DNA of 5,624 nt from Deltaproteobacteria bacterium (GTDB taxonomy: Bacteria; Desulfobacterota_B; Binatia; Binatales; Binataceae): assembly GCA_021827465.1 (NCBI GenBank), contig JAKAVX010000201.1, positions 1-5,624 of the forward strand, read 5' to 3'. The first letter of the stretch is position 1. Each line of letters starts with the position of its first letter. The translations under genes were made by a program, and so were the position numbers. Positions 1-5,624 of the stretch are shown here, in pieces. The notes under the pieces were generated by a model. The model was not told where the DNA came from. It searched no databases and saw only the letters and a list, made by a program, of their open reading frames with translations.

Positions 1-746
1 TCTGGGCCTGCGGCGGCCGCGGTGTAGAGCGCGGACTTGCCGTCTTCCTCAACGATAACCAGCGGCACCGTATACGTGCGGTCGATGCCCTCCGTTATAC
101 GGCGCCATGACGCGCCGCCGTCCTCCGACAGGTGGAATCCCGCGCCAGTCGTCGCGTAAAGCCGCCGCGGGTCCTCGCGATCGACTGCGACCGTGTGGAC
201 ATCCTCGTGGAGCCCTTCGTTCAACGCCTCGAACGAATCGCCGAGGTTGCGCGAGCGATAGATCCCGCCCTCTTCGACGCCGACGTAAATCGTCTCGGGC
301 GCGTGAGGGTCGAACGCTATCGTGCGCACGTGCGGGATATGCGGAGGTGGCGGGAAGGTCCATCGCTCGCGCCCCGGAATCTTGAGGAACGCGGTCAGTT
401 CGTGAAACATCCGCCCGGCGTCGTCGCTGCGAAACAGCCTCCCGTGCGAAGTGCCGAGCAAAATCCGCCCCGCCACGGTCGGCGCGGCCGCGATAGCCCA
501 TACTTCCTCTTCGCGTGCGGTCGGCGGCGTGATTTCAATCCAGCTCCGGCCTCCGTCGCCCGAGCGCGACAGCGCGCCACGGCCATGCTCTATGGCGTTG
601 GATCCGGCGTAGATCAGCTCCGGGTCGCGGCAGTCCTGCGACATGCACCATACCGGCGACGGATCCGCCAGCACCATCCGGGGCACGCTTCCGCGCGCGG
701 GATCGAGGATGACGATTCCCTTGGAAGTTCCGACGCATAGCCTCAC
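1..746 (-). CDS. BNR/Asp-box repeat protein, probable beta-propeller (partial, C-terminus beyond the window)
   Basis: The first 248 codons are visible on the minus strand; the gene continues past the left edge. Four Asp-box motifs (S-x-D-x-G-x-x-W/F pattern) occur: SGDGGRSW at residues 62-69, SDDAGRMF at 107-114, the degenerate SRNLGDSF at 165-172 and SEDGGASW at 207-214. They are spaced 42-58 residues apart. Each lies near a strand of the type ELIYAGS, RILLGTS, TIYVGV or RLYATTG, the usual look of propeller blades. Such proteins include sialidases, photosystem II assembly factor-like and sortilin-like propellers; the Asp box is structural and does not show sialidase activity. The protein starts directly in a beta strand (VRLCVGTSKG) with no signal peptide, so it is probably cytoplasmic. 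The GTG start at 746 is chosen because GGGAGG lies 8 nt upstream and no ATG, GTG or TTG occurs in frame between 908 and 746. It follows the formyltransferase-like gene on the same strand after 160 bp and may be cotranscribed. Substrate or partner is unknown. Confidence 0.85.
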   Translation of the reverse strand, partial: MRLCVGTSKGIVILDPARGSVPRMVLADPSPVWCMSQDCRDPELIYAGSNAIEHGRGALSRSGDGGRSWIEITPPTAREEEVWAIAAAPTVAGRILLGTSHGRLFRSDDAGRMFHELTAFLKIPGRERWTFPPPPHIPHVRTIAFDPHAPETIYVGVEEGGIYRSRNLGDSFEALNEGLHEDVHTVAVDREDPRRLYATTGAGFHLSEDGGASWRRITEGIDRTYTVPLVIVEEDGKSALYTAAAAGP

Positions 747-754
747 AACCCTGA

Positions 755-760
755 CCTCCC
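755..760 (-). promoter_or_regulatory. Shine-Dalgarno site deciding the GTG start at 746
   Basis: The minus strand reads GGGAGG here, followed by an 8-nt spacer and GTG. It fixes a non-ATG start; an ATG-only search would miss the true N-terminus. Confidence 0.75.
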
Positions 761-906
761 AACCGCCTGGAATCCCGAGCGGAAAGCGAACGTCGCCGAA
801 GCCGTTCGTGGCCGACTCGGCGCCCGTCCACTTCCCCCTGCCCGAAAAGGCTATCCGAGCCGCCGACGCGCGGCCAGCCGCATCGCGAACCCCCTCGGCG
901 CGAGCG

Positions 907-1839
907 TCAGGCGCCCGGCTTTTGAAGCTTCATCCCGGCGCCGAGCGCGCCCGAGGCGGCAAGCTCCGCCGGGTCGGCCTTTTTTCCGTCCGGCTCTAGC
1001 CGCACGCGCCGAATCAGTATCGATGCGCCCGCCAGCGCGACGCGCATCCCGTCCTTGTCGATCGAGAGAATCGTGCCCGGCCCGGAGGCGGGCGCGGCCG
1101 CCTCGAGCCGCGGCTCGTACATCCTGAGCCGCCGCCCCGCAAGTTCCGCGAACGCGCCCGGCTGCGGATCGCATCCGCGGATCAGGTTGTGAACCTCGAG
1201 CGCAGGCTTCCGGAAGTCGATTCCCGCATGCTCGTCGCGACACGGCGCTTCGTAGGTCGCGAGCCGTTCGTCCTGCTGGATTGCGGGCGCGGCGCCGCGC
1301 TTTATCAATTCCACCGCCTCGATCATCGAGTCGATCCCGAGCGGGAACAACCGGCTGAAGTAAAGCGAGCCGACCGTATCCTCTTCGCCAATCGGAACCC
1401 GCTTCTGGACCAGGATCGGTCCGGTGTCGATACCCTTGTCGGGCCAGAACCATGTAACGCCGGTTTCGACGTCGCCCTGGATTATCGCCCAGTTGATAGC
1501 GCTGGCGCCGCGATGGCGGGGAAGAATCGAGGGATGGAAGCAGATCGATTTGTGCCTGGGCGCGTAAAGGATCCGCTCGGGCACGATTATCGTGACGAAT
1601 GCCATCACGGCCAGATCCGCGTCGAGCGCCTTGAAATGCTCAAACGCCGCGTCGCCCTTGAACGAGCGCGGCTGGCTCAGCGCAAGCCCGAGTTCCACCG
1701 CCTTGGCCTTGAGCGGGTCGGGCTTTCCCGACGGCGGATCGGGCGGGGCGAACACGTGGACGATCTCCTCGCCGTGCGCGATCAGCGCCTCCAGAGCCTT
1801 TTGCGCGAACAGCGCCTGTCCTATCAATGCGATACGCAA
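907..1839 (-). CDS. Formyltransferase-fold protein resembling the 10-formyl-THF hydrolase domain of ALDH1L/FDH (often annotated as fmt)
   Basis: A complete 310-residue protein if started at TTG 1839. The N-terminus MRIALIGQALFAQ is the Rossmann-like start of the formyl_trans_N fold. Residues 93-117 contain APRHKSICFHPS, then LPRHRGASAINW, and 133-140 reads PDKGIDTG. His102 and Asp138 match the catalytic His and Asp of the family. The Asn found two residues before the His in Met-tRNA formyltransferase is Cys100 here. Residues 217-230 (HNLIRGCDPQPGAF) lead into a formyl_trans_C-type domain ending near 310. From memory, the HPS-LPRHRGASAINW run, HN-IRG and the conserved four-residue numbering offset (His106, Asp142, Ile104 in animal FDH) fit the FDH hydrolase domain better than Fmt. 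FDH continues into carrier and aldehyde dehydrogenase domains; this gene stops at the boundary. The likely chemistry is formyl transfer from, or hydrolysis of, 10-formyltetrahydrofolate in the cytoplasm. An Fmt or another N-formyltransferase cannot be excluded. An open extension to ATG 1905 exists, but the SD supports TTG. Confidence 0.88.
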   Translation of the reverse strand: MRIALIGQALFAQKALEALIAHGEEIVHVFAPPDPPSGKPDPLKAKAVELGLALSQPRSFKGDAAFEHFKALDADLAVMAFVTIIVPERILYAPRHKSICFHPSILPRHRGASAINWAIIQGDVETGVTWFWPDKGIDTGPILVQKRVPIGEEDTVGSLYFSRLFPLGIDSMIEAVELIKRGAAPAIQQDERLATYEAPCRDEHAGIDFRKPALEVHNLIRGCDPQPGAFAELAGRRLRMYEPRLEAAAPASGPGTILSIDKDGMRVALAGASILIRRVRLEPDGKKADPAELAASGALGAGMKLQKPGA

Positions 1840-1845
1840 GCGACT

Positions 1846-1852
1846 CCCTCCC
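1846..1852 (-). promoter_or_regulatory. Shine-Dalgarno site deciding the TTG start at 1839
   Basis: The minus strand reads GGGAGGG; GGGAGG is separated from TTG by 7 nt. Translation from this TTG begins MRIALIGQ, exactly where formyltransferase-fold proteins normally begin. The 22-residue extension to the upstream ATG is Arg-rich and has no family resemblance. Confidence 0.8.
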
Positions 1853-1967
1853 GATCGCTCGGAAACTACCAAATCCCGCCGCCGCTTGCACGGTCGCCCG
1901 GGCATGTTCGATCGCCAATGTAGCGAGTCTGAGGTTCGCTGCGTAAGACAGCGCCGCAGCCCCTGCT

Positions 1968-2054
1968 GTCATTCTGAGCGAGGTCTGCGAAGCGAAGAAT
2001 CCCGTTCCACCGACCTTTGTGTGGCATGAGATCCTTCGCTGCGCTCAGGATGAC
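1968..2054. repeat. Imperfect palindromic intergenic repeat (dispersed REP/MITE-like hairpin element)
   Basis: The left arm (1968-2003) begins GTCATTCTGAGCG and ends AGCGAAGAATCCC. The right arm (2028-2054) reads, in reverse complement, GTCATCCTGAGCG followed by AGCGAAGGATCTC. The arms therefore match with a few substitutions, plus about ten extra bases (AGGTCTGCGA) in the left arm, and enclose a loop of roughly 24 bases. From general experience, hairpins of this sequence type are scattered in intergenic DNA of many environmental bacteria. They give spurious peptides such as VILSAAKDL and SFAALRMT when translated. No transposase is present. Lying between divergent genes, it is unlikely to be a terminator; its role is unknown. 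Confidence 0.8.
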
Positions 2055-2200
2055 CGGCAAGAAGATCTGGATGGCCGTGGAGCAGGCGGTCGGTCGAGCT
2101 TTTTTTCCGCGAGCTTGTAGTCGAGGACGCTGTTGCGCCGTTTCTTCGTGCGCGCGCCGAATTGCATCCGCAGGCCGCTACCGATTAAGTGACCGATGAG

Positions 2201-4048
2201 ATGAAACTTCGAACGGCTCTGCTTTCCGCGCTCGCCGCGGCCGTTGTTCTCGCTTCTTCGGCGCTCCTTGCCGCGACCGCCGCCAAAAATCAGCCTGGCA
2301 GGCTCGTAATCGTGATGGTATGGGACGGGCTCCGTCCGGACTTCGTGACTCGCGCCGAGACGCCGAACCTTTACGCGATGGAACACGAGGGCGTGGACTT
2401 CGCGCATAGCCACGCGCTCTATCCTACTGTCACGATGGTCAACGCGGGTGCGCTCTCGACCGGCGCGATGCCGGGTGAGACGGGAATACTGGGCGACTCG
2501 ATGTATCTTGCGCCGGCGCTGAAGCGCGCGGGCGCTCCGATTCTCGCCTCGCCGCAGTTCCATCGCCTGCTGAGCCGTCCACTCGGACTGGAAGACGCGC
2601 CGATGCTCGAGCAACTGAACGGAGCCAGGGGTTTCGCGGGACGCCTGCTCGGGCTCGACACGGTCGCGCAGGAGGTCGAGCGCGAGGGCGGCTACCTGGC
2701 GGTCGTCGGCAAGGAGGGACCGGCGTTTCTGTGGGACAACCGGGTCGGCTCGGTGAAGAACGGGCGCGACTCCCTGATGGCGCCGCACAAGGATTACCTC
2801 TTCGCCACCGATTCGCTGGTCGAGCCGAAGGCGGTGGCGCACGAAATCAAGGCCGCGATGCCGCCGGCGGCGCGCCGCGACGGAGTTCTCTACGCCGCGC
2901 GCGACGACTACTTCACCAAAGTCGTTGACGAGCGCGCGATTCCCGCGGCGCGCAGCGCGGCGCTCGCCGGGCGCCCCGCGATGGTCGTGCTGTGGCTCCA
3001 TAATCCCGACATCACGCAGCATATTGCGGGACTTGGAACGGCCGCCGCGATCGCGGCGCTCAAGAACTGTGACGACGACCTCGGCCGGCTTCGCGCCGCG
3101 ATCCACGCGGCCGGGATGGACGCGCATACGGACCTTATCGTCGTTTCCGATCACGGATTCGCGACGATCCGCCTCAGGATCGACCTGAACGGAATGCTTG
3201 CGGCGGCGGGAATCAAGAAATCGGTCTCAAGCCGCGACGTGGTGATTGCGCACAACGGCGGGAGCGATCTGCTCTATCTCTCGCGCGATGATTTTCCGAC
3301 CCAGAACGAGCGCCGCGCCGAGCTTGAGAAGATAGTCAACTTCGCCGAGGCGCAGGAATGGTGCGGCGTTATCTTTTCGCACCTCTCGGCCCTTGCCGAG
3401 CCGGGCGTGCGCGGCGTGAAGCCGTACCAGGGATGGATAGACGGCACCTTCGCCGAGTCGGCAGTGGGTATTTTGAGTCCAAACCGCGCGCCCGATCTTG
3501 TGATCTCGTTCCGCGAGTTGCCCAACGTTGACAATCGCCAGCTCACCGGGCCGCTAAGGCTCGCGTTTTCCATCGGCGCGAAAGGACAGCATACGGTAAA
3601 GAACCGCTCCGAGCCGCTGGTGCATCCGGTGGAAGGCGTTATTTACGCCGACGCCGCGCGCGGATTCACGACCGGGATGGGGATGCACGGGGCGCTAGGC
3701 CCGCGCGAGGTGCATAATTTCTGCGCGGCGGTCGGTCCCGACTTCCGCCGCCATTTCGTCGATCTCAGTCCGAGCGCGAATACCGATATCGCGCCGACCG
3801 TTACAAAGCTGCTCGGGATGCAGCCCAATATCGGGCCGGGCGGGCTTCATGCGAAGGGCCGTCCGCTGCTCGAAGCGATGGAAACCGGGCGGCGTTCGCC
3901 GGGAGTGGCGCGGGCGGTCGTGATGACGACGCGGCTTACCCTTCAGGGCGTCGAGGTGACAAGCACGCTTCACTTCACGCGCCTTGGCGATCGCTACTAT
4001 CTGGACGGCTCCGACCAGGAGCGCAAACCGCTGGGAAGCTCACCGTGA
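2201..4048 (+). CDS. Exported alkaline phosphatase superfamily phosphodiesterase (nucleotide pyrophosphatase/phosphodiesterase type)
   Basis: A 615-residue protein. Residues 1 to about 28 form a Sec signal peptide: MKLRT, a hydrophobic stretch at 6-25, then an Ala-rich cleavage region; there is no lipobox Cys. It should act in the periplasm or outside the cell. The full two-zinc active site is visible: Asp42 (VWDGLRPD), nucleophile Thr78 with Asn81 (PTVTMVN), Asp270 and His274 (NPDITQH), Asp317-His318 (VSDHGF) and His496 (GMHGALG). The intervals Asp42-Thr78 (36), Asp270-His274 (4) and Asp270-Asp317 (47) equal those I recall for Xanthomonas NPP (54/90, 210/214, 210/257). Residues 528-540 (TDIAPTVTKLLGM) are the usual C-terminal helix of this superfamily. 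The family hydrolyses phosphomono- or diesters; the substrate cannot be read from the sequence. ATG 2201 is preferred over in-frame GTG 2189 because it gives a normal signal peptide; neither has a strong SD (only AAGTGA at 2187-2192). The spacing before and after the Asp270-His318 block is longer than in the reference enzyme. Confidence 0.9.
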   Translation: MKLRTALLSALAAAVVLASSALLAATAAKNQPGRLVIVMVWDGLRPDFVTRAETPNLYAMEHEGVDFAHSHALYPTVTMVNAGALSTGAMPGETGILGDSMYLAPALKRAGAPILASPQFHRLLSRPLGLEDAPMLEQLNGARGFAGRLLGLDTVAQEVEREGGYLAVVGKEGPAFLWDNRVGSVKNGRDSLMAPHKDYLFATDSLVEPKAVAHEIKAAMPPAARRDGVLYAARDDYFTKVVDERAIPAARSAALAGRPAMVVLWLHNPDITQHIAGLGTAAAIAALKNCDDDLGRLRAAIHAAGMDAHTDLIVVSDHGFATIRLRIDLNGMLAAAGIKKSVSSRDVVIAHNGGSDLLYLSRDDFPTQNERRAELEKIVNFAEAQEWCGVIFSHLSALAEPGVRGVKPYQGWIDGTFAESAVGILSPNRAPDLVISFRELPNVDNRQLTGPLRLAFSIGAKGQHTVKNRSEPLVHPVEGVIYADAARGFTTGMGMHGALGPREVHNFCAAVGPDFRRHFVDLSPSANTDIAPTVTKLLGMQPNIGPGGLHAKGRPLLEAMETGRRSPGVARAVVMTTRLTLQGVEVTSTLHFTRLGDRYYLDGSDQERKPLGSSP

Positions 4049-4083
4049 GGGTGCGACGGATTCATCGCCATCGAGCAATAACC

Positions 4084-4105
4084 GCACGTGCTTTTGCGCG
4101 CGTGC
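4084..4105 (+). terminator. Possible transcription terminator hairpin after the phosphodiesterase gene
   Basis: GCACGTGC (4084-4091) pairs with GCGCGTGC (4098-4105) through 8 base pairs, one of them G-T, around a TTTTGC loop. It begins 36 nt after the stop codon. The following bases (TGCTTCCTAG) are only weakly T-rich, so it is not a classical intrinsic terminator; it could instead stabilise the mRNA 3' end. Confidence 0.35.
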
Positions 4106-4302
4106 TGCTTCCTAGATGAAGGATTCGCTATAGCGCGCCAGGAACGCGCGATCTGCTCTTGCGGCGTCGCCGCGCCTTCGCGGGGAATCGCGCTTTGCGC
4201 CGTCTGCCCTGTACGCACCATCCCAACCGTCCAAACCGCGGCAGCTACCCTGTATTGCATTGAGGCACTGTCGCAGGCGCTGGAGAAATCCCCACTTCGA
4301 GT

Positions 4303-4331
4303 TGGCTACAGGGCGTGGCTATGGTTGGCTA
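4303..4331 (+). repeat. Triple TGGCTA direct repeat upstream of sppA
   Basis: TGGCTA occurs at 4303-4308, 4316-4321 and 4326-4331; the outer copies extend to GTTGGCTA. The starts are 13 and 10 bp apart, and the block lies 84-112 bp upstream of the sppA start. The arrangement could be a regulator binding site, but chance is possible for a 6-mer. Confidence 0.3.
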
Positions 4332-4400
4332 GAGCGGTGCCGGTTTCGTCCCCGTCCGACGTATCGTCGGCTGGCCGCGCTTCGGACGCCCCGGCCTTGT

Positions 4401-4406
4401 GAGGAG
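4401..4406 (+). promoter_or_regulatory. Shine-Dalgarno site of sppA
   Basis: GAGGAG lies 8 nt before ATG 4415, a near-ideal ribosome binding site that fixes the sppA start. Confidence 0.75.
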
Positions 4407-4414
4407 AAAGGCGG

Positions 4415-5624
4415 ATGCTCAAGAAGATCTTTCGATGGCTGATCAGGGCGGCGATTACCCTTGTTGTCCTGTTCGCGATCGCTCTGCTCTCGGATTACAT
4501 CTCGCATCGTGTGTCCTCGGGCTCGGTTCTGGTTGTGAAGCTTAGAGGCCCGGTCGTCGAGCGCGGTACTACTGGACTCCTGAGCTCCTTTGGCCCGCGG
4601 CAGACGGCGCTCGACACGCTGCGCCGCGCGATAACCAAGGCCGGGAAGGATCCCCGGATCGTCGGGATGGCGATCGAGGAAACCGATCCCACGATGGAAC
4701 TGTCGCAGGCGCAGGAAATCGTCGCGCTGATCAAGCAGTTCAAGGCCACCGGCAAATGGACCTCCGCCTATATCGAGAGCGCCGGCGAGTTCGAGGCGGG
4801 AAACCTGCCGTATATCGTCGCCGCGGCGACCGGCAACGTCGCCCTGATGCCCGAAGGAGAGCTGAATATCGTCGGCGTCGGGATGCGTGAGATATTCGCG
4901 CGCGGAACTCTCGACTGGCTCGGTATCACCCCGAACTTCGCCGCGATCGGCGCCTACAAGACCGCGGGAAATATCTTCACCGAGAAGGACTTTACCTCCG
5001 CGCAACGCGAGGAGGACCAGTCGCTTATCAGCGGCATGTACGACCAGATCGTGGCCGCGATCGCGTCCGAGCGAAACCTCCAGCCCGACGACGTGAAGAC
5101 GCTTATCGACGAGGCGCCGCTTTCTCCCGGTGCCGGCCTGAAGGCGCATCTGATCGACCAAATCGAGTACCTCGACCAGTTCAAAGACCAGGTGAAGCAT
5201 CATGGCGGCGGCGCCGAACATGAGATGGTCTCGTACGCCGATTACGGGCAGCCCGGGATGCTTTCCGGCTTCGGCGGGAAGGACAAGATCGCGGTCATCT
5301 ACTGCGACGGCGAAATCGTGCGCGGGCCGTCGCAGGGCTTCGGAATGACCGGCGGCAAGGTTATAGGCTCGGACGACCTGGTGGAGGCGTTCAAGAAGGC
5401 GCGCGAAGACGATTCGGTGCGCGCGGTTATCCTGCGCGTCAATTCGCCCGGCGGCTCGGTAGTCGCGTCCGAACTGATCCGGCGCGCCGCGGTTCTGACG
5501 GCGGAGCAGAAACCGATCGTGGTGAGCATGTCGGGCTACGCGGCCTCGGGCGGCTACTGGATTTCGACCCCGGCCAAATTCATGGTCGCCGAGCCGGGCA
5601 CTGTCACCGGCTCGATCGGCGTGC
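4415..5624 (+). CDS. sppA: Signal peptide peptidase SppA, 67K type, S49 family (partial, C-terminus beyond the window)
   Basis: The first 403 codons are visible; E. coli SppA has about 618 residues, so roughly a third is missing. The N-terminus MLKKIFRWLIRAAITLVVLF is a basic flank followed by one membrane anchor (about residues 9-25), placing the catalytic part outside the cytoplasmic membrane. The inactive-fold N-terminal S49 domain carries the general base: Lys182 in IGAYKTAGNIF, followed by FTSAQREEDQ as in known SppA. The C-terminal S49 domain begins near KDKIAVIYCDGEIV, has the RVNSPGGS motif, and carries nucleophile Ser378 in GYAASGGYWIS, followed by EPGTVTGSIGV. The 196-residue Lys-Ser interval is close to the 200 of E. 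coli (209/409), supporting the long two-domain form rather than the short Bacillus form. SppA degrades signal peptides left in the membrane after secretion. The ATG is fixed by GAGGAG 8 nt upstream. No partner gene is visible. Confidence 0.95.
   Translation, partial: MLKKIFRWLIRAAITLVVLFAIALLSDYISHRVSSGSVLVVKLRGPVVERGTTGLLSSFGPRQTALDTLRRAITKAGKDPRIVGMAIEETDPTMELSQAQEIVALIKQFKATGKWTSAYIESAGEFEAGNLPYIVAAATGNVALMPEGELNIVGVGMREIFARGTLDWLGITPNFAAIGAYKTAGNIFTEKDFTSAQREEDQSLISGMYDQIVAAIASERNLQPDDVKTLIDEAPLSPGAGLKAHLIDQIEYLDQFKDQVKHHGGGAEHEMVSYADYGQPGMLSGFGGKDKIAVIYCDGEIVRGPSQGFGMTGGKVIGSDDLVEAFKKAREDDSVRAVILRVNSPGGSVVASELIRRAAVLTAEQKPIVVSMSGYAASGGYWISTPAKFMVAEPGTVTGSIGV

Larger units (their letters stand above)
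1840..2200. other. Divergent intergenic region between the formyltransferase-like and phosphodiesterase genes
   Basis: About 360 bp separate two divergently transcribed genes, so promoters for both should lie here. I could not pick out a convincing -35/-10 pair on either strand. The region holds the palindromic repeat at 1968-2054. Just left of it are smaller inverted repeats: AGCGA/TCGCT (1922-1926 with 1936-1940) and GACAGC/GCTGTC (1947-1952 with 1965-1970). On the minus strand a 40-codon reading frame (2167 to 2045) looks coding-like in its first part and is treated as a finding. A heptamer, AAGCTCG on the minus strand, occurs twice around a short A-run near 2097-2115. Confidence 0.7.
4049..4414. 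other. Intergenic region upstream of sppA, no convincing gene
   Basis: About 365 bp lie between the phosphodiesterase stop and the sppA start. The region contains a strong hairpin at 4084-4105, small inverted repeats (CCGCG/CGCGG at 4170-4183 and GCGC/GCGC at 4190-4200), three TGGCTA copies at 4303-4331, a perfect 6-bp hairpin CCGACG-TAT-CGTCGG at 4356-4370, and the sppA SD. A plus-strand reading frame (4088-4402) crosses it, but starts inside the hairpin, has no SD and resembles no family I know. The sppA promoter is probably here, but I could not identify -35/-10 boxes. Confidence 0.6.

Noticed and set aside
132..740. Plus-strand reading frame of 202 codons at the left end
   Set aside because: The minus strand in this stretch encodes four regularly spaced Asp boxes behind a good SD, so the plus frame is a shadow.
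1189..1923. Plus-strand reading frame of 244 codons opposite the formyltransferase-like gene
   Set aside because: Antisense to a recognised enzyme; its Arg/His/Asp-rich composition is typical of a shadow frame.
2017..2199. Plus-strand 60-codon reading frame (contains SFAALRMT)
   Set aside because: Its N-terminus is the translation of the palindromic repeat, a well-known source of spurious predicted peptides.
2189..2200. GTG at 2189 as the start of the phosphodiesterase
   Set aside because: It adds only MTDE, an acidic lead unsuited to a signal peptide n-region, and has no SD; ATG 2201 gives a normal signal peptide.
2045..3154. Long minus-strand reading frame (369 codons) opposite the phosphodiesterase gene
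   Set aside because: Most of it is the antisense of a clear coding gene with intact catalytic motifs, and the translation is Arg-rich without family resemblance. Only its last 40 codons, outside the gene, are kept as a low-level finding.
4088..4402. Plus-strand 104-codon reading frame between the phosphodiesterase and sppA
   Set aside because: Its GTG lies inside a hairpin stem, it has no SD, its stop overlaps the sppA SD, and the Cys-rich translation has no ordered motif spacing.
4049..4414. Possible tRNA, riboswitch or small RNA in the gap before sppA
   Set aside because: No T-loop consensus, cloverleaf, recognised aptamer core, or hairpin with a good T-tail was found; only short isolated hairpins.
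4319..5221. Minus-strand reading frame of 300 codons opposite sppA
   Set aside because: It lies antisense to unmistakable SppA sequence; open antisense frames are expected at this GC content.

Overview
The window is a GC-rich chromosomal segment with mostly G or C at third codon positions. It carries four protein-coding genes in two divergent pairs, and both outer genes run off the window. Strong Shine-Dalgarno (SD) sites of the GGGAGG/GAGGAG type precede three of the four starts, so this is bacterial DNA. The gene content and a palindromic intergenic repeat of a kind scattered through many environmental genomes would suit a soil or sediment bacterium, such as a deltaproteobacterial or Binatia-like lineage or an acidobacterium. 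That placement is inference; no marker gene here fixes the taxon.

Left half, minus strand: a gene starting with TTG at 1839 encodes a 310-residue formyltransferase-fold protein. It resembles the N-terminal 10-formyltetrahydrofolate hydrolase domain of ALDH1L-type formyltetrahydrofolate dehydrogenase more than ordinary Met-tRNA formyltransferase. After a 160-bp gap on the same strand, a GTG-started gene (746 down to the left edge) encodes a protein with four Asp-box (BNR) motifs, probably a beta-propeller.

Centre (1840-2200): a divergent intergenic region of about 360 bp holds an imperfect palindromic repeat (1968-2054), smaller hairpins beside it, and a short minus-strand reading frame with gene-like codon use.

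Right half, plus strand: an exported alkaline-phosphatase-superfamily phosphodiesterase of the nucleotide pyrophosphatase type (2201-4048) has a complete set of metal ligands and the Thr nucleophile. A hairpin follows its stop. After a gap of about 365 bp without a convincing gene, sppA (4415 to the right edge) encodes a membrane-anchored S49 signal peptide peptidase, with both catalytic residues visible before the window ends.

The four genes do not form an evident pathway: one-carbon metabolism, a propeller of unknown role, an envelope phosphoesterase, and envelope peptide turnover. I see no CRISPR array, phage module, transposase, RNA gene or defence island. The points most worth following are the stand-alone FDH-like domain with an altered active-site residue, the enlarged insertions in the phosphodiesterase, and the central palindromic repeat with its neighbouring small reading frame.
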